Shown: positions 1-6,000 of the stretch, one piece after another
Layout of the letters: the number at the start of each line of letters is the position of its first letter
Position numbering within the stretch: position 1 is the first letter of the stretch
Origin: Fibrobacter sp. UBA4375
GTDB taxonomy: Bacteria > Fibrobacterota > Fibrobacteria > Fibrobacterales > Fibrobacteraceae
NCBI GenBank assembly: GCA_002391195.1
Contig: DGRZ01000103.1
Location: 1-8,135, forward strand
Length of the DNA stretch: 8,135 nt
Direction of reading: 5' to 3'
The notes under the pieces: model-generated
What the model saw: the letters and a program-made list of their open reading frames with translations, nothing else
What the model was told of the DNA's origin: nothing
Databases searched by the model: none
Program-made: the position numbers and the translations under genes

Positions 1-64
1 AAAATGCACCCAGGCACAAAATGGCAAACGCCAAAATAATCGACTCTTTAACTCTTGATTGCAT
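1..64 (-). CDS. Divergent gene, N-terminal fragment with membrane anchor
   Basis: A minus-strand reading frame begins with ATG at 64-62 and stays open to the left edge (21 codons plus one base). The peptide begins MQSRVKESIILAFAIL and continues CLGAF: a short basic/polar start followed by a hydrophobic run, as in a signal anchor or signal peptide. The start is supported by a strong ribosome binding site (AAAAAAGGAG on the minus strand, complement of 71-80) six bases upstream, and by a promoter-like motif at 100-90. The protein is therefore probably membrane-anchored or exported. The start loosely recalls membrane-anchored SIMPL-domain proteins, but 21 residues are too few to name a family. 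The gene runs divergently from the zinc-ribbon gene and shares a 71-bp control region with it. Confidence 0.6.
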   Translation of the reverse strand, partial: MQSRVKESIILAFAILCLGAF

Positions 65-70
65 AAACAA

Positions 71-100
71 CTCCTTTTTTCTTTAAGTCAATATACAAAA
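71..100 (-). promoter_or_regulatory. Promoter-like motif and RBS of the left-edge divergent gene
   Basis: Read on the minus strand, TTTTGTATATT occupies 100-90 and an AAAAAAGGAG Shine-Dalgarno occupies 80-71, six bases before the ATG at 64. The 11-base motif is identical to the one at 1625-1635 before the ATPase gene, which supports it as a lineage-typical -10 region. No convincing -35 box is seen. Confidence 0.5.
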
Positions 101-127
101 TTTTATATATTACCAAAGTAAAAAAGG
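101..127 (+). promoter_or_regulatory. Promoter-like motif and RBS of the zinc-ribbon gene
   Basis: TTTTATATATT at 101-111 fits the TTTTNTAYATT pattern found before the other genes here. It abuts the oppositely directed motif at 90-100, so the two divergent promoters are back to back. An AAAAAGG Shine-Dalgarno at 121-127 lies eight bases before the ATG at 136 and fixes that start. Confidence 0.5.
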
Positions 128-135
128 AAAACAAG

Positions 136-1071
136 ATGATTTGTCCTAAATGCGGCAGAAAATACGAAGACGACATGCCCCAGTGCCTGTGGTGCGACGC
201 CCCCAACCCCAAAAGAAACAAGCAAACGGAAGAAGTTTACGAAAGTTCGGAATTTTCCGAAACGGCAGAATCCGAAGATGACGGCAAGCCCCGCAAGGGA
301 ACGCTTATTTTCTGGATGAGCATCATTCTAGGAGAAGCGGGCGTACACTGCTTTATGAGCGGGAGATCCTTACGAGGATGGTTGTACTTCATTTTTGGCG
401 GAGTTGCATTCAGCTTTTGGGTGGAAACTTTAAGTCCCTTCGAAATATATTTCCCGGTCGCAGTACACTTCATCATGTACTTTACGTCCATTGCAGTCTC
501 CGTACTCACCTATATTGACGCATGGAAAATCGCACACGGGAAATACACGAACACCAAAAAAGACTTCAATTACACCGGAGCCAAGTGGATGACGGTCATC
601 ACCATTTTGAGCATCGTCTTCAGTGCAGCTTACACATCGATTAGCGTTGTCGGACATGCCAAATCCGGATTCCTGAACATTGAATCCTACAACAAGGACT
701 TGAGAGAAAAAAGCATCAAGCAAACAAGCAAAAGTGATAGCGAAAACATCGCCGCCGTCATCGAAACTTACATACTAAAGCAGGAACAATTCTTTAAATC
801 GGAGAACAAACTTGGCCGCTTTAAGGAAATCGGCTTCGCAGATACGACGGCTTCCATGTATTTCCAGATACAGGACCTGGGCGCAGGTATCGGCGTCACA
901 TACAAAAGCATGTTTGGTTGTTCCACGAATTCAACGTGGCTTTACACGACTTCCATTCAAGACGGCAAGCTCACTTGGTACACCTCTGCTCCCCAAGACG
1001 AAAACTGCAAGGAAGCATTCCCAAAGCTTTACATCTTGACTCCGAATTCTGAATGCGTCAACCAGGAATAA
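136..1071 (+). CDS. Zinc-ribbon, TM2-like membrane protein with pilin-like C-terminal region
   Basis: The 311-residue product starts with a zinc ribbon: Cys3-x2-Cys6, ten residues, then Cys17-x2-Cys20. An acidic, Ser-rich linker follows (about 29-52). Hydrophobic segments lie near 57-73, 81-97, 105-127 and 151-172. The first part, with LGEAGVHCFMSG (65-76), a GW turn and YIDAWKIA near 126-133, resembles TM2-domain proteins (Gly-His-Phe-Gly pattern, closing Asp). The C-terminal about 110 residues look like the globular half of Fibrobacter pilin-like proteins: an amphipathic start, a KEIGF turn, several aromatics, and cysteines that could pair. A cytoplasmic zinc ribbon with an exported C-terminal domain is plausible. 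The role is unknown; sensing or envelope assembly is only a guess. The start is supported by the RBS at 121-127. No gene follows closely: the stop is nine bases from a polA scar. Confidence 0.82.
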   Translation: MICPKCGRKYEDDMPQCLWCDAPNPKRNKQTEEVYESSEFSETAESEDDGKPRKGTLIFWMSIILGEAGVHCFMSGRSLRGWLYFIFGGVAFSFWVETLSPFEIYFPVAVHFIMYFTSIAVSVLTYIDAWKIAHGKYTNTKKDFNYTGAKWMTVITILSIVFSAAYTSISVVGHAKSGFLNIESYNKDLREKSIKQTSKSDSENIAAVIETYILKQEQFFKSENKLGRFKEIGFADTTASMYFQIQDLGAGIGVTYKSMFGCSTNSTWLYTTSIQDGKLTWYTSAPQDENCKEAFPKLYILTPNSECVNQE

Positions 1072-1080
1072 CGGATTAAA

Positions 1081-1152
1081 TTTCTACATTCAAAAGGTTT
1101 CGATGATGCACGGTTACTGGGGAGCGGTGCTCCGCATTTTGGCCCAGCACAA
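1081..1152 (+). pseudogene. polA: Scar of the polA promoter and 5' coding region
   Basis: Two blocks match the intact polA start downstream. Positions 1081-1094 are identical to 3084-3097 (the polA promoter motif, 14/14). Positions 1095-1152 match 3200-3257 with only two differences in 58 (1099 and 1123). Between them 102 bp are missing, including the polA ATG, so the copy keeps only the codons for about residues 35-52 (MMHGYWGAVLRILAQHK). The frame then runs into unrelated sequence and stops with TAA at 1166-1168. There is no start signal or RBS, so it is a remnant, not a gene. It is best explained by a partial duplication or replacement at this locus. Confidence 0.9.
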
Positions 1153-1239
1153 ATCTATATTTCAATAAAAATATTTATCCTAAATACGATAAACCTTGGC
1201 ACAGGCACTGATGTGTTCCTGACTTTACACGTTTCTCGG

Positions 1240-1365
1240 CTAATCCTTCACGCAACGGACTGATACTCCCATATTCCGGTCTGTATAATTGAGTGACGCA
1301 TAGCTAAAAGTCAGGTAAAACATTGTCGCAGAATCGTCCCCAATTTCCGTTGAGCTCCACTTAAC
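1240..1365 (-). pseudogene. C-terminal remnant of a FISUMP-domain gene
   Basis: On the minus strand a frame ending in TAG (1242-1240) encodes about 40 residues with the hallmark end of a FISUMP domain: WSSTEIGDDSATMF near its start and GVSVRCVKD at its end. The WSSTE and SVRCVKD signatures are those seen at the ends of Fibrobacter FISUMP domains; both FISUMP domains of the large gene at the right also end in R-C-(V/I)-K-D, and the DNA for the last six codons differs at one base in 18 from the end of that gene's first domain. The rest is unlike either domain, so it came from a different paralogue. Upstream of the Trp codon (1357-1359) the frame stays open to 1440 but loses family resemblance, and no start or RBS is visible. 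It is a decayed fragment pointing towards the polA scar. Confidence 0.78.
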
Positions 1366-1410
1366 AAAAAAAAGACGAAAGAGTTTAATTTTTCGGCATA
1401 CATACTTCTC

Positions 1411-1446
1411 AAATGGCGCAAGGTAAGGCTTGTGCCATTTTTATTG
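1411..1446 (+). terminator. Intrinsic terminator hairpin
   Basis: AAATGGCGCAAG (1411-1422) and CTTGTGCCATTT (1429-1440) form a 12-bp stem with one G-U pair and a six-base loop, followed by a T-rich tail (1438-1446). It is oriented to stop plus-strand transcription. It lies 340 bp past the zinc-ribbon gene, so it would end read-through from that gene before the ATPase control region, or it may be left over from a lost gene. Confidence 0.65.
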
Positions 1447-1548
1447 TAGTCGACCTACGGCAACTCTCCGCCATTTATCAATATACCTTTAGGCCCCACT
1501 TTCAGCTTCGTTTTTAGCCAAAGGCCCGATTTTGACGTGGAACAAGCG
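1447..1548. other. Intergenic stretch with nothing recognised
   Basis: No open frame with a start and RBS, no RNA gene and no strong repeat is seen here on either strand. A degenerate TTTAGCCAAAG at 1513-1523 may be a weak relative of the operator-like sites just downstream. Confidence 0.4.
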
Positions 1549-1595
1549 ATTTTTAGTCTAAATCTATAATAATTTATAAGATTTAGACTAAAAAT
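1549..1595. repeat. 17-bp perfect inverted repeat upstream of the ATPase gene
   Basis: Arms 1549-1565 and 1579-1595 are perfect reverse complements (core TTTTTAGTCTAAATC against GATTTAGACTAAAAA), separated by a 13-base AT-only loop. Each arm itself contains the short palindrome TTTAGNCTAAA. It could act as a paired operator or as a DNA hairpin. As a terminator it is poor because the stem is mostly A-T and it precedes the gene. Confidence 0.9.
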
Positions 1596-1644
1596 AATAT
1601 ATATTTAATCTAAAAGTCAAACATTTTTGTATATTTAGACAAGA
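1552..1644. promoter_or_regulatory. Phased array of four TTTAGNCTAAA operator-like sites
   Basis: Palindromic sites occur at 1552-1562 (TTTAGTCTAAA), 1582-1592 (TTTAGACTAAA) and 1604-1614 (TTTAATCTAAA, one mismatch), with a half site at 1634-1644 (TTTAGACAAGA). Start-to-start distances are 30, 22 and 30 bp, close to three, two and three helical turns, so a bound protein would sit on roughly one face of the DNA. The last half site overlaps the promoter-like motif at 1625-1635, which suits repression. The regulator is unknown; the ATPase's own winged-helix region is a candidate. Confidence 0.6.
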
Positions 1645-1661
1645 AATCTGAAAACAGGGGG
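1625..1661 (+). promoter_or_regulatory. Promoter-like motif and RBS of the ATPase gene
   Basis: TTTTGTATATT at 1625-1635 matches the motif seen before the other genes of the window. A strong purine-rich AGGGGG at 1656-1661 lies five bases before the ATG at 1667 and supports that start. Confidence 0.55.
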
Positions 1662-1666
1662 TTTAA

Positions 1667-3073
1667 ATGCACATTGTCGGCAGAAAAAAGGAAATCCTCA
1701 GGCTTGACCGGTTCGTCGAATCCAAGCGCTCCGATTTTGTCGTGGTCTATGGCCGCCGCCGCGTGGGCAAGACATACCTGATTCGGGAATACTTCGACAA
1801 CACTTTCGACTTTCAGGTGACGGGCATTTGTGACGGCAGCAAGGAAATGCAGCTTGCCAACTTCGGCCTCGCCCTGCAAAAATACTTTGGCGAGTCGCGA
1901 GTTCCCAGGACCTGGCTCGATGCGTTTTCGCTTTTGCAGGCGGGGCTAGAAAAAAAGAATACGGGTGAAAAGCTGGTCGTGTTCCTTGACGAAATGCCGT
2001 GGATGGATTCCCAGAAATCCGACTTCTTGAGAGCGTTCGAAGTCTTTTGGAATGGTTACGCCGCCTGGGACAACAACATTTTGCTGATTGTATGCGGTTC
2101 GGCAACCACATGGCTCACAGACAACATCTTGAACAATGTCGGCGGACTTTACAACCGCGCCACGGGTCGCATTTTTCTTGAACCCTTCACTCTGGGGGAG
2201 ACCGAAGAATTCCTGAACGACAAGGGTATCGTCTGGAGCCGTTACGACATCATCCAGCTCTACATGGTCATGGGAGGAATCCCCTTCTACCTGAGCCACT
2301 TGCAAAAGGAACTAACCCTGGCGCAGAACATTGACGAACTGTTTTTCAAACCGCACGGAAAGCTTTGGAACGAGTTCAACAACCTTTACGCAACTTTGTT
2401 CAAAAATGCGGACGCGCACGTCAAGGTCGTGGAGGCGCTTTCCCAAAAGAACAAGGGACTCACCAAGAAAGAAATTTCCGAAGCGACAAAGTTGCCCGAA
2501 AACGGAACGCTTACAAAGATTCTCGACAACCTCTCCAATTCAGGATTCATTCGCCCCTACAACTACTACGGCAACAAGAAGAAACAGATGACTTACCAGC
2601 TCGCCGACTACTACACCCTTTTCTACTTCCGGTTTTTGAAAGACCAAAACGGCAAGGACGAGAACTACTGGCAGAATACGCTGGACAATCCGGCGAAACG
2701 GGCGTGGTGCGGGTATTCCTTCGAGCAGGTCTGCAAGGACCATATCGACAAAATCAAGGACAAGCTCGGCATCGCGGGAGTCCTTACCGAAAGGTCGTCG
2801 TGGTCCAGCAAGGGGGAACCCGGCGCGCAAATTGACCTGGTCATCGAACGCCGCGACAGGATTATCGACCTGTGCGAAATGAAGTTTTCGCAGTCTGAAT
2901 TTACAATTGATAAAGAATACGACTTGGCCATGCGAAACAAGATGGAAACTTTCAGGACGGAGACCAAGACCAAAAAGGCCCTGCACCTGGTCTTTATCAC
3001 CACCTACGGGCTAAAACGCAGCATGTATAGCGGCATCGCCCAGGCCGAAGTCAAGGGCGACGACCTGTTCTGA
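1667..3073 (+). CDS. AAA-type ATPase with winged helix and PD-(D/E)xK-like C-terminus (COG1672/DUF234 type)
   Basis: The 468-residue protein has a P-loop ATPase domain at its N-terminus: VGRKKE at 4-9, Walker A GRRRVGKT at 29-36, Walker B LVVFLDE at 103-109 and a sensor-like CGSAT at 143-147. A winged-helix-like region follows (about 252-325), with GLTKKEISEATKLPENGTL as the helix-turn-helix core. The C-terminal part carries an Asp390 ... Glu404-x-Lys406 arrangement in QIDLVI and CEMKF, the pattern of PD-(D/E)xK nuclease folds, which DUF234 is thought to belong to. All these residues are present, so nothing suggests inactivation. Length is normal for the family. Substrate and role are not established for this family; defence or mobile-element links are guesses. 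It has its own promoter and phased operator-like sites, and ends 26 bp before polA. No partner gene is beside it. Confidence 0.88.
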   Translation: MHIVGRKKEILRLDRFVESKRSDFVVVYGRRRVGKTYLIREYFDNTFDFQVTGICDGSKEMQLANFGLALQKYFGESRVPRTWLDAFSLLQAGLEKKNTGEKLVVFLDEMPWMDSQKSDFLRAFEVFWNGYAAWDNNILLIVCGSATTWLTDNILNNVGGLYNRATGRIFLEPFTLGETEEFLNDKGIVWSRYDIIQLYMVMGGIPFYLSHLQKELTLAQNIDELFFKPHGKLWNEFNNLYATLFKNADAHVKVVEALSQKNKGLTKKEISEATKLPENGTLTKILDNLSNSGFIRPYNYYGNKKKQMTYQLADYYTLFYFRFLKDQNGKDENYWQNTLDNPAKRAWCGYSFEQVCKDHIDKIKDKLGIAGVLTERSSWSSKGEPGAQIDLVIERRDRIIDLCEMKFSQSEFTIDKEYDLAMRNKMETFRTETKTKKALHLVFITTYGLKRSMYSGIAQAEVKGDDLF

Positions 3074-3082
3074 GTCCTCCTT

Positions 3083-3097
3083 TTTTCTACATTCAAA
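3083..3097 (+). promoter_or_regulatory. polA promoter-like motif with very short leader
   Basis: TTTTCTACATT at 3083-3093 fits the shared TTTTNTAYATT motif but ends only six bases before the polA ATG at 3100. No Shine-Dalgarno is seen in the 26-bp gap. If this is the -10 region, the transcript would start at or next to the ATG and be nearly leaderless. Positions 3084-3097 are perfectly repeated in the scar at 1081-1094. Confidence 0.45.
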
Positions 3098-3099
3098 GC

Positions 3100-6000
3100 A
3101 TGGCCGAAAAGACTTTACTATTGCTCGACTCCTACGCGCTTGCGTTCCGCATGTTTTACGCCTATTCGCAGAACCCGCTGAAAAACAGCCAGGGCGAAGA
3201 GGTCTCGATGATGCACGGTTACTGGGGTGCGGTGCTCCGCATTTTGGCCCAGCACAAGCCCACGCACTTTGCGATTGCGCGCGACGTGGCACACACCAAA
3301 ACTTTCAGGCACGAACTTTACCCCGACTACAAGGCCAATCGCGGGCCCATGCCCGAAGAGATGGCGGCGCAGATGCCGCTCCTTGGCGAAAGTCTTGAAG
3401 CGAGTGGCATTCCGCTACTTTCGGAGCCGGGTTACGAAGCGGACGACGTAATGGCAAGTACCGCCATGGCCGCCGTGGAAGCGGGCTTTGACCATGTGGT
3501 CATTCTGAGCAAAGACAAGGACATGTCGCAGATTGTAAGCGACAAGATTCACCTTTTCCACTTGACGAAGGGCGCCGACGGCATTGACTTCGGTCCGGAA
3601 CAGGTGCTCGAAAAATACGGGCTTCCGCCGGAGAAAATCCGCGACTACCTGGCGCTCATGGGTGATGCGAGCGATAACGTTCCTGGCGTGCCGAAGGTGG
3701 GCCCGAAGACGGCAATCCAGTTGCTGAACGACTACGGCGACATGGACAACCTGTACGCAAACCTCGACAAGATTACCAAGAAGGGTTTGCACGACAATTT
3801 GGCGAACAACCGCGAAAAGGCTTTCCTCAGCCGCGAACTGGTGACGCTCCAGACCAAGCGCGCCTTTAGCGGAAATTTAGATGCGCTTGAATACAACGGC
3901 CTGCACGTAGACACCTTGGCGCAGATGTTCAAGGACCACGAAATCAACAGCCTGTTGCGTTTGCTCGAAAAAGTCCCGAGCAAGGCGGGATTCGTGCGGA
4001 ATGGAGAAGGTGCGGAAGGCCCTTCGGCTAATTCGACAGGCTCATCAACCGGCTCAGGGACCTTAAACGGGGATGCCGCGATTCAGGCAGCATTCCCGGT
4101 TGATGTTCCTCCCCCATATATTTGCGTCGATACCGATGAAGTCTTCGAGCAGATGAAGGCGGAATTTGCGGCATCGTCTTTGATTGGCGTAGACACCGAA
4201 ACCGATGGCCTCGACCCGATGCAGTGCGGCCTCGTGGGAATGTGCCTCGCCTCCGCCGACAGCGATGGCAAGGTTGCGAAGGGCTACTACATTCCCCTTG
4301 CGCACACCGACGAAATCGGGTTCCCGCTCCCCGCGGGCAAGGGCGGCAACTTCGACTTCAACAAGGCGAAGGAGTGGTTCAAGGAATTTTTCGCAGACTG
4401 TGCACCGGTCGCGGGTAATAATGGCGCCGAGGGCGCGGCTTCAAAACGAGCCTTCGTATTCCATAACGCAAAATTCGACCTGCATGTTCTCGCACGCGCA
4501 TTCAAGATTCCGCAATCCGTTATCGACAGCGCAAACATCATCGACACGCTCATTGCCGCCTGGATGCTTTCGCCGGGGCAATCTGGCCTCGGGCTCGACA
4601 ACCAGGTGATGCAGCGCCTGCAGCACGAGATGATTCCCATCGAGAACCTTATCGGGCGCGGAAAAAACCAGATTACGTTCAACCGCGCGCCAATCAAGGA
4701 CGCCACCGAATACGGCGCCGAAGATGCAGTCTACACGCTCCGCCTTTGGAAACCGCTCAAGCAGGAACTCGAAAAGCTCGACTACGTGAAGTATTTCTTC
4801 GCGCAGGAGATGCCCCTCCTGAAGGTTTTGTACCAGATGGAATCCGTGGGTGTCGCCATCGATGTTCCGGCCCTCAAGACGCTGGAGCAGGAACTGGCCC
4901 GCCGCATCGAGAATCTGGAAAAGGAAATCTGCGATATGGCGGGCGTCGAGTTCAACATCGGAAGTCCAAAGCAGCTGGGCGACGTGCTTTTCGATACGCT
5001 CGGACTCCCCGAAATCAAGAAACGCAGTACCGACGCCGTGGTTCTCGAAGAACTCAGCTACAAGGCGCCGCACCCGATTGTCTTTGCCGTCATCGAGTAC
5101 CGCGAGCTCAAGAAAATGCAGAGCACCTACATCTCGGTGCTCCCGACGCTCATCAATCCGGACACGCACCGCATCCACACGAGCTTTATCCAGTGGGGTA
5201 CCGCGACAGGCCGCCTTTCGAGCCGCGATCCGAACCTGCAGAACATTCCCGTGCGTAGCGACTTGGGTAAGAAGATTCGCGCAGCATTTATCCCGCAGAG
5301 TAAGGACAACGTAATTCTTGCGGTGGACTACTCGCAGATTGAACTCAGAATGCTTGCGCACCTGAGCGGAGACGAAGCACTCATCGAAAGTTACAAGGAA
5401 GGCATAGACATTCACGCCCGCACCGCCGCCGCGATTTACGGAGTTGACCTAGATGCCGTCACGAGCGACATGAGGCGCGATGCAAAAGTCGTGAATTTCG
5501 GCGTGCTCTACGGGATGACAGCCTTCCGCCTCGCCCGTGACCTAAAAATCCCGATGTCGCAGGCAAGGGATTTTATCGACGGTTACTTCGGGATGTACCA
5601 GGGTGTACAGCAGTTTATCGAAGAGACCAAGGCGGCCGCCCACCGCGACGGCTACGTAGAAACGCTTTCGGGCCGCCGCCGTTACATTGCAGGTATCGAC
5701 AGCAGCGACCGCATGGAATCGCAGATGGCCGAGCGCATGGCCGTGAATACTCCCGTCCAAGGCTCCGCCGCCGACCTCATCAAGATTGCGATGATACGCA
5801 TCCAGAAGCGCATCAACGAAGAGAACCTGCCGCTCCGCATGATGTTGCAGGTGCACGACGAACTCGTGTTCGAATGCCCCCGCGACCAGGTAGAGGCGAT
5901 GGCCCAGATGGTGAAATCCGAGATGGAAGGCGCCATGGAACTGAAGGTTCCGCTCGTGGCGAGCGTCGGCTTCGGCGAGAACTGGCTAGAAGCGCATTAG
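3100..6000 (+). CDS. polA: DNA polymerase I
   Basis: This 966-residue enzyme fills gaps and removes RNA primers in replication and repair. The N-terminal 5' nuclease (about 1-290) has Asp10, GYEADD at 111-116, KDKD at 138-141, and GDASDN at 188-193 followed by the helix-hairpin-helix. A Ser/Thr/Gly-rich linker (about 303-325) leads to the 3'-5' exonuclease, whose residues are intact: Asp365 and Glu367 (DTET), Asp460 (HNAKFD), Tyr538 and Asp542 (YGAED), so proofreading should work. The polymerase domain has motif A with Asp743 (DYSQIE), the O-helix with Arg792, Lys796, Phe800 and Tyr804, and motif C His-Asp920-Glu. Phe800 is the residue linked to discrimination against dideoxynucleotides. The end, GENWLEAH, is close to that of E. 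coli (GENWDQAH). The ATG at 3100 gives the expected N-terminus, though without an RBS. The stop overlaps the convergent FISUMP gene. Confidence 0.97.
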   Translation: MAEKTLLLLDSYALAFRMFYAYSQNPLKNSQGEEVSMMHGYWGAVLRILAQHKPTHFAIARDVAHTKTFRHELYPDYKANRGPMPEEMAAQMPLLGESLEASGIPLLSEPGYEADDVMASTAMAAVEAGFDHVVILSKDKDMSQIVSDKIHLFHLTKGADGIDFGPEQVLEKYGLPPEKIRDYLALMGDASDNVPGVPKVGPKTAIQLLNDYGDMDNLYANLDKITKKGLHDNLANNREKAFLSRELVTLQTKRAFSGNLDALEYNGLHVDTLAQMFKDHEINSLLRLLEKVPSKAGFVRNGEGAEGPSANSTGSSTGSGTLNGDAAIQAAFPVDVPPPYICVDTDEVFEQMKAEFAASSLIGVDTETDGLDPMQCGLVGMCLASADSDGKVAKGYYIPLAHTDEIGFPLPAGKGGNFDFNKAKEWFKEFFADCAPVAGNNGAEGAASKRAFVFHNAKFDLHVLARAFKIPQSVIDSANIIDTLIAAWMLSPGQSGLGLDNQVMQRLQHEMIPIENLIGRGKNQITFNRAPIKDATEYGAEDAVYTLRLWKPLKQELEKLDYVKYFFAQEMPLLKVLYQMESVGVAIDVPALKTLEQELARRIENLEKEICDMAGVEFNIGSPKQLGDVLFDTLGLPEIKKRSTDAVVLEELSYKAPHPIVFAVIEYRELKKMQSTYISVLPTLINPDTHRIHTSFIQWGTATGRLSSRDPNLQNIPVRSDLGKKIRAAFIPQSKDNVILAVDYSQIELRMLAHLSGDEALIESYKEGIDIHARTAAAIYGVDLDAVTSDMRRDAKVVNFGVLYGMTAFRLARDLKIPMSQARDFIDGYFGMYQGVQQFIEETKAAAHRDGYVETLSGRRRYIAGIDSSDRMESQMAERMAVNTPVQGSAADLIKIAMIRIQKRINEENLPLRMMLQVHDELVFECPRDQVEAMAQMVKSEMEGAMELKVPLVASVGFGENWLEAH

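Noticed and set aside
1103..1168. A 21-codon frame starting MMHGYWGAV as a small gene
   Set aside because: It is an internal piece of polA brought in by the scar, with no RBS at its ATG pair, and its end is chance sequence.
1174..1193. TTTATC/GATAAA hairpin as a terminator for the FISUMP remnant
   Set aside because: A six-pair, mostly A-T stem in AT-rich DNA is too weak to call, although a T-rich tail follows on the minus strand.
1532..1570. TTGACG at 1532-1537 with TATAAT at 1565-1570 as a sigma70-type promoter
   Set aside because: The spacing is 27 bp, far from 16-18, and the TATAAT lies at the edge of the inverted repeat loop.
1081..3097. The 14-bp direct repeats 1081-1094 and 3084-3097 as a target-site duplication of a 2-kb element
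   Set aside because: Similarity resumes at 1095-1152 with polA coding sequence after a gap, so the repeat is part of a polA copy. No transposase or integrase is present in between.
4441..5415. Long minus-strand open frame (324 codons) inside polA
   Set aside because: It is antisense to well-conserved exonuclease and polymerase motifs, has no recognisable domain, and is expected from the GC-rich codon bias of polA.
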